NCBI GenBank assembly: GCA_017965445.1
Contig: JAGCPZ010000062.1
Span: 1-64,000 of the forward strand
DNA from: Fibrobacter sp.
GTDB lineage: Bacteria; Fibrobacterota; Fibrobacteria; Fibrobacterales; Fibrobacteraceae
DNA length: 64,000 nt
Direction of reading: 5' to 3'
The stretch's first letter is position 1, and each line of letters begins with the position of its first letter. Made by a program: the position numbers and the translations under genes. Positions 44,611 to 51,426 of this stretch are shown one piece after another. The notes below the pieces were generated by a model. That model was not told the origin of the DNA and made no database searches. It worked only from the letters and a program-made list of their open reading frames with translations.

Positions 44611-45948
44611 TTAATGGCCACGCCTGAACGTTGCCACGGTAACGCGATTGCGTCCGCTTTCCTTAGATGAATACAGCGCCTTGTCAGCACGTGCAATGAG
44701 GGACTTCGGATCTTCGCCAGGCACCATCTCGGTCACGCCGAAGGAGCATGTCACCTGCTGTTGCTTAATGAGCGTCGATGCTTCAATCGCCTTGCGGAGC
44801 TTCTCGGCCAGGAACGCGGCATTCTGGATGCTGGTGTCGTCGCTCAAGATGACAAATTCCTCACCGCCCCAACGCACCAGGGAATCGGTATTGCGGATCA
44901 TGCTCTGCACGAGCTTTGCGAGATTCACGAGAACTTCGTCACCGACAAGATGTCCGTAAGTATCGTTGATATTCTTGAAATGGTCGATATCAAAAATCAT
45001 GAACGAGACAGGACGGCCGCCCCTGTTCAGCTCTTCCTGTTCGCGGAGGAGCACGCCGCTGAAACCGGCACGGTTGAGGCACCCAGTAAGCGGGTCCTCC
45101 TTGCTGGACTTCTCGTATTCGCTCTTCTCGATTTCGAGAGCGCGCAAGTTCTTCTTGAGCTCTTCTTGCTTTTTCTTGTTGACCGCGCGTTCCCGGCTAT
45201 AGTCGAAGAACCTGATAATCAAGATGATAAGGAAGGTGACAAACCAGAGGGCGACAAGCGTCGTCACGAGATCGACCTTCGAAATTTTCTTACCCTTGAA
45301 ACGCAACATCTTGATTTCCATTCCGCCATAACCCAGCGGAGCGTTCGTGCCCGTCTGAATTTCGATAAGCGGAATATTGGAAAGATCGACACGTGCCTTG
45401 TGCACATTGATTTCGTTCTGGGATACCCACCAGCCAGCCACGCGGAATTCCTGCGGGACGAACACGGCCGGATAAGGTTCCTTGGTCGGGGAAAACTCGA
45501 TTTCGTTGAACTTGAGCGAAGTCTCGTCGTTCTTGCGGTAGATGGCACTATCGTAACCGCGCATGTAAAGGCGCACGGAGCCCTCGTTACGGGGCTTGAG
45601 CCACACGAAAATGCTATCGAACTTGGAAAGATTGCGGCCCATCGTCTTTCCGTCGCCAAGATAAATCTTGATACCCACGTACGGATAGGCGTACCCCTCG
45701 CGAAGTTCATATTCAATGACTACGGAAGTGTCGGTACGCGTCATCGAGATAGCGGATGTACCCCCATCCACGGAATCGGCGCTAGCGACCACATAAGGGT
45801 AATCGGCGAGGTTGATGTCCAAAACGTCGTCCAGGAAATGCCTATACGCAAACATGGCTACGGCAGTAACCACCAAGAGCACTACAATCAGGAAATTCAT
45901 CCTGAAAAGGGCGTAAACTTTCCGCATAACCTTTGAAGACATAATCAC
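44611..45948 (-). CDS. Membrane diguanylate cyclase with periplasmic sensor
   Basis: 445 aa (GTG at 45948; an ATG at 45942 is possible). A membrane helix (about 15-33), a periplasmic beta-rich domain (35-215; resembling a carbohydrate-binding jelly roll: IKIYLGDGKTMGRNLSKFDSI), a second helix (about 222-242), a coiled coil (245-285) and a GGDEF domain with active site RWGGEEFVILSDD. It makes c-di-GMP in response to a periplasmic signal. The sensor resembles the FDSIFVWLKPRNEGSV/LRLYMRGY pattern of glycan-binding modules, so a sugar signal is possible. Confidence 0.88.
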   Translation of the reverse strand: MIMSSKVMRKVYALFRMNFLIVVLLVVTAVAMFAYRHFLDDVLDINLADYPYVVASADSVDGGTSAISMTRTDTSVVIEYELREGYAYPYVGIKIYLGDGKTMGRNLSKFDSIFVWLKPRNEGSVRLYMRGYDSAIYRKNDETSLKFNEIEFSPTKEPYPAVFVPQEFRVAGWWVSQNEINVHKARVDLSNIPLIEIQTGTNAPLGYGGMEIKMLRFKGKKISKVDLVTTLVALWFVTFLIILIIRFFDYSRERAVNKKKQEELKKNLRALEIEKSEYEKSSKEDPLTGCLNRAGFSGVLLREQEELNRGGRPVSFMIFDIDHFKNINDTYGHLVGDEVLVNLAKLVQSMIRNTDSLVRWGGEEFVILSDDTSIQNAAFLAEKLRKAIEASTLIKQQQVTCSFGVTEMVPGEDPKSLIARADKALYSSKESGRNRVTVATFRRGH

Positions 45949-46008
45949 ATATCCATTTTAGACACAAAGCCCTTCTAAATATATAAAAAAGTTCTTTAAT
46001 GACTTAAA

Positions 46009-47061
46009 TTATCTTGAAAGCCATCGTCCAAGACGGGCTATTATGGGTCTCAAAGTGCTTGCAAGCTCTTCCTGGGAATGCGTATCGGGGTGTCCAAGCA
46101 GGGCGACATTCGACGTATAGACGTGTTTGTACTCCAAATCCTTGTGTCCCGCGGCAATTTCGGCATCGTAAATCGCCTTGACGGTCGGGCCGAGGTCGTC
46201 GTTGGGCCAGATTTTCGTAGAAACGAGCAGGAACTTTACGCCCGGGTGCGCCTTGCGGAGCTTTGCAAGGAGAGCCGCATAGGCTTTCTTGAATTTACCC
46301 TTGTCCGCATAAGGCGGATTGCCCTGGAAATCGTTGATGCCGACAAAGACGACAACCACCTGCGGGTGGAAATTCTCGAAGTTCCAGCGCTCCGGCTTGG
46401 GGTACTCCGACACCGAGCCCATCACCGTGTAGTCGTAGAGTTTTTCGAGTGTCCATTTGGGCACGATGTTATCGTAGTTGCGCACGAGACCGCGACCGCT
46501 GAACGCGTTCACCTGGTAGTCGGCGCCAAAGCCGCTCGCCAGAAGGTAGGCGTAGCTCTTGGACGCGTTCGTCTTCTCGAACTCGAGGGAACCGTCATCC
46601 GCCGACGAACCTTCGCAGCCAAAGCCCACCGTAAAGGAATCGCCGATGAACTCGATGCGGCGTTGAGAAGGCTTGGGAGCATCGCCGAATTCGCCTTCGA
46701 GCTGCACTCCGTAGAACTGGACTTCGGGAGCGCCGCTTTCGCTAATCTTGATGAGGCGGTACTTGTGGAACGAGCCGTCGTCTTCGACCTTGGTCGTGTG
46801 TTGTTCCTTCGAGCCGATTTCGAACTGGTCAACCTGCTTGCCGTCGCGGTCGAGACGCCAGCGGGACTGGCCTTCGAGCGTGACCGTAATCGAGGACGCC
46901 TTGGCGTTGAACGTAATGGACGAGGCAGGCGCACTCACGCGGCTAACGCCATCGGCATGGGACCAACGGCCATTGAACAGAAAGTTTTCCATAGTCGAAG
47001 ATGCTCCGAACGAGAACGCGGCAAGCGTCCCCAGCAAAAGAAATATGCGGACAAGATTCAT
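46009..47061 (-). CDS. SGNH/GDSL esterase, carbohydrate esterase family 2-like
   Basis: 350 aa from the ATG at 47061. Signal peptide at 1-20 (IFLLLGTLAAFSFG). Residues 25-125 are a beta-sandwich (NFLFNGRWSHADGVSRVSAP). Residues about 135-350 are an SGNH hydrolase: block I IEFIGDSFTVGFG (Ser), a GRGLVRNYD loop, block III FVGINDFQG, and DTHSQEE holding the catalytic Asp-His. The architecture matches CE2 acetyl-xylan/glucomannan esterases that deacetylate plant polysaccharides, fitting a fibre degrader. TATCAT lies 7 nt before the ATG. Confidence 0.85.
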   Translation of the reverse strand: MNLVRIFLLLGTLAAFSFGASSTMENFLFNGRWSHADGVSRVSAPASSITFNAKASSITVTLEGQSRWRLDRDGKQVDQFEIGSKEQHTTKVEDDGSFHKYRLIKISESGAPEVQFYGVQLEGEFGDAPKPSQRRIEFIGDSFTVGFGCEGSSADDGSLEFEKTNASKSYAYLLASGFGADYQVNAFSGRGLVRNYDNIVPKWTLEKLYDYTVMGSVSEYPKPERWNFENFHPQVVVVFVGINDFQGNPPYADKGKFKKAYAALLAKLRKAHPGVKFLLVSTKIWPNDDLGPTVKAIYDAEIAAGHKDLEYKHVYTSNVALLGHPDTHSQEELASTLRPIIARLGRWLSR

Positions 47062-47068
47062 TGAAGGA

Positions 47069-47074
47069 ATGATA
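47069..47074 (-). promoter_or_regulatory. -10-like hexamer TATCAT, 7 nt before the start at 47061
   Basis: On the minus strand TATCAT is followed by TCCTTCA and the ATG. No ribosome binding site. Confidence 0.45.
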
Positions 47075-47102
47075 GAAAAAAATCTTCGTGGAATTTCTTT
47101 TT

Positions 47103-47765
47103 TTATATAATACATCCTATTTGTATCCGTTCAGCATCATCCGCATCTGGAATTTTAGAAAAATTAAAAGTTCCATTATATTGGATAACGCAAGAATAAC
47201 GTAAAACACAATCATAAGCATCTACGTCGCAAAAAGCTTTGTAAGAACCATATTTACTATAAATAAAATAATTTTTAGATGCACGCTCTCTTTTCACGTT
47301 TCCATCAAACTTTTTCAAACAAAAAGTCCCCATCAAGTTCATATTGGAGATTTCTAGTTTTTCACAATCTAAATATTTAGTAGAATCCGTTTCCAGAATC
47401 CAAAGAGAATCTTTTGTCGTCTTGGCACCACTATCAGAAAAAAGATAATAGTCAAAATGGGGCAACATATCGGTTTCTATTTGTCCCAAGCCAAAATAAA
47501 TATTTCCCTTTTTTCCGCAACGTACGGAATCTTCAGCAAATTCAATTCCAGATGATTCATCGCCAGATGTACAATCTTCACTTGCAATAACCTCACTTAT
47601 CTTAACAGATTCATTTACGCTACTAGAGGATGTTTCAATAAAAAATCCTTCTGAACTTGATGAACTTAATTCTTGCAAATAAAATTCAAAAGGCTTAGAT
47701 GACGAATCATCACACCCCCAAAAGGCAAATAATGCAAACACAGCAATAAGAACTATCGTTTTCAT
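47103..47765 (-). CDS. Lipoprotein with Ser-rich linker
   Basis: 220 aa from the ATG at 47765 with AGAGGAAGA just upstream; the frame is open further up but without a signal. Lipobox FAFWGC near residue 16, then a Ser-rich linker (ELSSSSSEGFFIETSSSS). The mature domain is small, with Cys residues (EDCTSGDE, RCGKKGN, DCEKLE, TFCLKK, FCDVDAYDCVLRYSC). No family recognised. It resembles the 22261 protein in its last third (QYNGTFNFSKIPD versus RNDGSLNFDSLPD), so the two may be distant relatives. Confidence 0.7.
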   Translation of the reverse strand: MKTIVLIAVFALFAFWGCDDSSSKPFEFYLQELSSSSSEGFFIETSSSSVNESVKISEVIASEDCTSGDESSGIEFAEDSVRCGKKGNIYFGLGQIETDMLPHFDYYLFSDSGAKTTKDSLWILETDSTKYLDCEKLEISNMNLMGTFCLKKFDGNVKRERASKNYFIYSKYGSYKAFCDVDAYDCVLRYSCVIQYNGTFNFSKIPDADDAERIQIGCII

Positions 47766-47779
47766 TCTTCCTCTCCTAT

Positions 47780-48020
47780 ATACAGGTAATCTAATAAAAA
47801 AGGAACAAAAGTGATTAGACTGTATGGATGAGGCTCGAGGATGACGGTTTCGAGGATAAGCGGGGCGTTGCGGGGCGGCGTATGAGCCCCGCAGTGGAGG
47901 TAGCGAAAGACCCGACTCGGGTGGGTTAAACAAAAAACGCCCACTCACATTTGAGTTGGCGTGATTATAAGGGCGGGAGTCGGGGCTGTAGCGAGGGGGA
48001 CACCTCCCCCTTCCCTAAAA
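47780..48020. other. GC-rich intergenic stretch with stacked hairpins
   Basis: Between two minus-strand genes. It has GCGGGGC/GCCCCGC, CCCGA/TCGGG, the terminator below and AGGGGG/CCCCCT (about 47989-48012). No reading frame fits. It looks like an array of structured repeats or a small structured RNA. Confidence 0.4.
47931..47963 (-). terminator. Intrinsic terminator of the XPB-N-like gene
   Basis: On the minus strand ACGCC-ACTCA and TGAGT-GGCGT pair around AATG, followed by six T. It lies 65 bp behind the stop codon at 48028. Confidence 0.8.
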
Positions 48021-48027
48021 AAGAGAT

Positions 48028-49923
48028 TTACAGCTGCGTAGCGGCGGCTTTCTTGCTCAAGACCTTGATTTCCTGAATAAACGAAAGGTCTAGCGAGAAG
48101 CGTTCTTCCTTGCCGCTTTCCTGGATTTCCACCATCGAGGGGGATTTGGCCAAATGGAGCGCATGCACGTAGAACATCTTTTCTTCGAGCTTCGCGTTTC
48201 GCTTGGTCTTGTCCATGATTTTTGCGGCAAGCGGGGTGCCCACGGTCTTTGCGTAACGGAGAACCTTCACGAGGTCGAACGTGCTCAGTTTCTGATAAAC
48301 GCTACCGTACTTGGTAGAATCCATCGTCGCCTGCGCCGACGCCTCGTCAGCTTCGTCGCGCAACTCGTAGTCAATCTTCTTTGCATCGGGCCATGCAATC
48401 GCAAATTCGGCGCGCCATTCGTCGAGGGATGCCGGCGTGCGGTTTTCCGTCGATTCGCCCACATACGGGAAAAACCCGTAATTCTCGAGAATTTCGAGCG
48501 CACGCACTTCTAGTTCGGGATTGAGGATAAAGCCGTATCCTGGGATGTATTCCTCGGTGCATTCCATGAACTGCGGGAAACGGGAAAGCTCGCTCAGAAT
48601 TTCCTTGCTTTCGACCTTCAGGAGTCTAGCCGTGCGAACCTTCGCGCCGTAGAACGAAGCGTTCCATTCGGCAATCGTCGAAGACACGTTCTCGGGAGGC
48701 TTGATCCAGTTGCGGAGATTCTCGATTTCGGATTCGGGGAATCCGCACTTGAGTCCGGCAACGTAGGTTTCTTTTTCGAGCGTAAAGCAGAGGAACGTCT
48801 CGTCGTTCTTGACTTTAGCGAGGCACGCGAGAGAGTAGAGCACGCGCGGCGCCATGCCCGTAGAGACAACCAAGTCAAAGTTCGGGAGTGCCGTGAGGTT
48901 CGCCTCGGGAATCGAAGCGATAGACGTTTCGAGCCAATCCCTGCCCGACTTGCTCAACACCACGGACGTTACCTTGTTCTGCGCCATGCGGAAATCGACA
49001 AGTCCCAACAGCCAAAGCTCGCAGAGCGGACGCGGCAGGTGTTCCCACGCAAGCATCTTGCACTTTTCCTGAATGCGGTACGACGGGTCCATCACCCAGA
49101 AACGCAGGGCGGCGTCGGTAGCCGAAAGCCCGTCACCAATACCCTTCAGCAAGTGCGCACAAAGGTCGCGGTCGCCATGGAAACGTTCCTTGATCCACCA
49201 CGTGATGACATCCTGATGCAGGCGGAATCCGTTCTTGTGGATAAAGTCAATCGCCGCCACCGACGGAAGCAAGAACGTGTTTTCGCGTTCCAGCCAGCCG
49301 TTCTGCACAAGGAAACTGAAAATAAGCGACGTCTCATGTTCGCTTGCCTTTTCGGAAACGCGATGTGCCGAAGCAAAGGATTCCGTACAAATTTGGCGTC
49401 CACGACGGTGAAGGGTCCCATTGGTATTGATGCGGAGCTGTTTTTTCTTCGCCGTGGCAAGCACCGTGCAAATATGCCAGTCCAGAAGGTTCTGGTAAGA
49501 AATCGTCGGAGAAACCGTGTCAATTTCGCCTTCCGGCTTGACTTCAAAACAACCGGCAAAATCGCTAAAGCCCAAATAAATAGGCGTACCGCCCACAAAG
49601 GAACGCCAAAGGACATATTCACGGCACATCGTGAGGAGGAACGTCTGGAGTTCGCGGTTCTTGCTCACGGGGACCGTCAGTCGAAGTTCGTTAAAGGCAA
49701 GTCCCCTGGACCCGCTGTTATAAATCAAGTTGAGGCAACGGCGTTGCCACGGCTCCATCTTGGAGAACAAGCCCGAAACACGCTTCTTGTCGGAGTAATA
49801 GGACAGTGTTTCGGACTGGATGAGAGCATTGTTTAAAAGTCCCTTTTTGCCGAACGCCTTGGCATGGGCGTTGCGAAGCAAGGGCTTTGACATTCCATCA
49901 AAAAAAGCACTTAAATCAAACAT
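48028..49923 (-). CDS. Helicase-associated (XPB-N / Helicase_C_3) domain protein
   Basis: 631 aa. The middle part (about residues 330-475) has LPNFDLVVSTGMAPRVLYSLACLAKV ... FTLEKETYVAGLKCGFPESEI ... NVSSTIAEWNASFYGAKVRTARLL ... FILNPELEVRALEILENYGFF, the pattern of the N-terminal domain of archaeal/bacterial XPB helicases (Helicase_C_3). The N-terminal 300 residues are winged-helix-like. There is no ATPase motor in the chain and none next to it. A role as an accessory to a DNA-repair helicase is inference. AAGGTG precedes the ATG. Confidence 0.7.
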   Translation of the reverse strand: MFDLSAFFDGMSKPLLRNAHAKAFGKKGLLNNALIQSETLSYYSDKKRVSGLFSKMEPWQRRCLNLIYNSGSRGLAFNELRLTVPVSKNRELQTFLLTMCREYVLWRSFVGGTPIYLGFSDFAGCFEVKPEGEIDTVSPTISYQNLLDWHICTVLATAKKKQLRINTNGTLHRRGRQICTESFASAHRVSEKASEHETSLIFSFLVQNGWLERENTFLLPSVAAIDFIHKNGFRLHQDVITWWIKERFHGDRDLCAHLLKGIGDGLSATDAALRFWVMDPSYRIQEKCKMLAWEHLPRPLCELWLLGLVDFRMAQNKVTSVVLSKSGRDWLETSIASIPEANLTALPNFDLVVSTGMAPRVLYSLACLAKVKNDETFLCFTLEKETYVAGLKCGFPESEIENLRNWIKPPENVSSTIAEWNASFYGAKVRTARLLKVESKEILSELSRFPQFMECTEEYIPGYGFILNPELEVRALEILENYGFFPYVGESTENRTPASLDEWRAEFAIAWPDAKKIDYELRDEADEASAQATMDSTKYGSVYQKLSTFDLVKVLRYAKTVGTPLAAKIMDKTKRNAKLEEKMFYVHALHLAKSPSMVEIQESGKEERFSLDLSFIQEIKVLSKKAAATQL

Positions 49924-50018
49924 TATGCACCTTGAAACAGGATGCCAAATATAATAAAAAATGGGCCGTTAGTTAAGGGGCTACACACGTGAACAGGTGC
50001 CGAGATAGACGAAAGACG

Positions 50019-50056
50019 CGTCATCCTGAGGAACGTAGTGACGAAGGATCCAGTGA
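50019..50056. repeat. Dispersed GTCATCCTGAG/GAAGGATCCAG repeat
   Basis: Contains the words GCGTCATCCTGAG, GTAGTGACGAAGGATCCAG and, just before, GACGAAAGACG. They match the repeats at 21086 and 32313. Confidence 0.6.
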
Positions 50057-50060
50057 AGTT

Positions 50061-50582
50061 TTAGTGGTTGGCTGTTGGCATTTTAGCCAAGGAATCCAGA
50101 AGGCATTTTTTGCTCTCTGGACTTATCTCATCATAGAAACTCTTCAATTCCTTAAAAAGATGCTTGCAGTTCGGATCCATTTGGCATGTGTAAATTTCAA
50201 GAATCACATCCATGTTATCATCCCAATGGCACTCCGTTTTTGATTCTACGCCTGCAACTGTAGCGGTTTTGTCATAGTCATGATTAAAACCATAAAAGCA
50301 CAGGAAAATCCCGTTGATAAAAACATCTAACCAGATAAGAACGATCCATATGCCTTTAGGGAAAAAGCGGCTTTTAAAATTCAACAATTCAAAAAACAGA
50401 GCAATCGCGGCATACAGGAGCATCGGTCCAGAAACGCAAAGAATCACCCAATCCGCTTTAAAATACCCTAAGGATATTCCCCATATAATTCCATAAAATT
50501 TTACGAACACACCAAAGCAGAGTGCCAAAATACAAAAAGAAGACAATATTCTTGAAAGCACCTTTGAAATCACCTTAATCAT
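50061..50582 (-). CDS. Small membrane protein, unknown
   Basis: 173 aa from the ATG at 50582, which overlaps the end of the upstream gene. Three or four membrane helices in the first 110 residues (ILALCFGVFVKFYGI, VILCVSGPMLLYAAIALFF, IWIVLIWLDVFINGIFL), then a short extracytoplasmic domain with Cys residues (ECHWDD, YTCQMDPNC) and a helical end. No family recognised. Probably one transcript with the 50575 gene. Confidence 0.65.
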   Translation of the reverse strand: MIKVISKVLSRILSSFCILALCFGVFVKFYGIIWGISLGYFKADWVILCVSGPMLLYAAIALFFELLNFKSRFFPKGIWIVLIWLDVFINGIFLCFYGFNHDYDKTATVAGVESKTECHWDDNMDVILEIYTCQMDPNCKHLFKELKSFYDEISPESKKCLLDSLAKMPTANH

Positions 50583-51171
50583 GCCACCCTTTGCAAAGAG
50601 CATCTCTCAAATACAAGTCGTTTATACCAGAAAGGTCTAATTTTTTAACAACGAGTTTTTTAGAAAAAGGATTGTTCTCTACGACAAAATCTTGGGCTTT
50701 AATAGTAGGGTTACCACCATAATAATAAACAACATATTCATTTTTCTTTTCGTATATAAAAAAATAGAGAGAAGCGTCACCGTTCCAATAGATCCAATAA
50801 GGGTAGGGTTTGAAATAAGACATCAAAGGAAGTTGAACAGACGAATTAAGGTCTTCATACAGAAAGATGCCCTTATCCTTAGTTTCCTTAAAGCTATGAT
50901 AATCTTCTAAAGTACCAAAACCTTCTTCTTGTACATAATGGTAAATTTTCTTATTTTCAATAATGCAAGGCGGATAGTCACCTTTATCCTTCAAGGATAT
51001 CAGAGGATTGCGAGATGTCGTTATTGAACGTCTTGGCGAATAACATGTTGCCAAAAGCCAGCATTGGAATAAAGCAAATAGAATTACGCCAATTCTTGTA
51101 ATATTCTTCACAAGCGAATATCCAAATGAATCCGCTTTTGCATCAGTGCTTTTTTCTTCTTGATTTGACAA
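50575..51171 (-). CDS. Membrane-anchored protein, unknown
   Basis: 198 aa starting at a TTG (51171). One membrane helix (about 26-46: RIGVILFALFQCWLLATC) is followed by a beta-rich extracytoplasmic domain with many Tyr (YPYWIYWNGDASLYFFIY). No ribosome binding site is evident. The stop overlaps the next start (ATGATTAA). Low GC relative to the DinG operon next to it. No family recognised. Confidence 0.6.
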   Translation of the reverse strand: MSNQEEKSTDAKADSFGYSLVKNITRIGVILFALFQCWLLATCYSPRRSITTSRNPLISLKDKGDYPPCIIENKKIYHYVQEEGFGTLEDYHSFKETKDKGIFLYEDLNSSVQLPLMSYFKPYPYWIYWNGDASLYFFIYEKKNEYVVYYYGGNPTIKAQDFVVENNPFSKKLVVKKLDLSGINDLYLRDALCKGWHD

Positions 51172-51246
51172 CGGGGAAATTCTCTAACTTTATAAACCGC
51201 TATTACGGAATATACAAAAAATTCGTTTATTCCGATATAAAAAGGA

Positions 51247-51362
51247 GATGCCCGCTCAGCGGCGGGCATGACAATGCTCTGGATCCTGCTCCTACGAACC
51301 TAATTCAACTAAGGGGCTAAAGCCCCAAGTTTCATATATCGACTTCGCTCAGGATGACACGT
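51247..51362. repeat. Composite dispersed repeats before the DinG gene end
   Basis: The palindrome ATGCCCGC/GCGGGCAT (51247-51272) is followed by CTGGATCCTG, a GGGGCT/AGCCCC hairpin and CGACTTCGCTCAGGATGACACG (split here as CGACTTCGCTCA and GGATGACACG). It also has a GCGCTTTAGCGC dyad. Fills the 255-bp gap between genes. Confidence 0.65.
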
Positions 51363-51426
51363 TGCAAAGCAGTTCACTTCGGCGAGCTCGGAGCGCTTTA
51401 GCGCGAGCCCACTCCCCATAGCTAAA

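Noticed and set aside
47766-47948. Upstream extension of the lipoprotein frame by 61 codons
   Set aside because: The added residues come from GC-rich repeat DNA, while the ATG at 47765 has a good ribosome binding site and starts a perfect lipoprotein signal.
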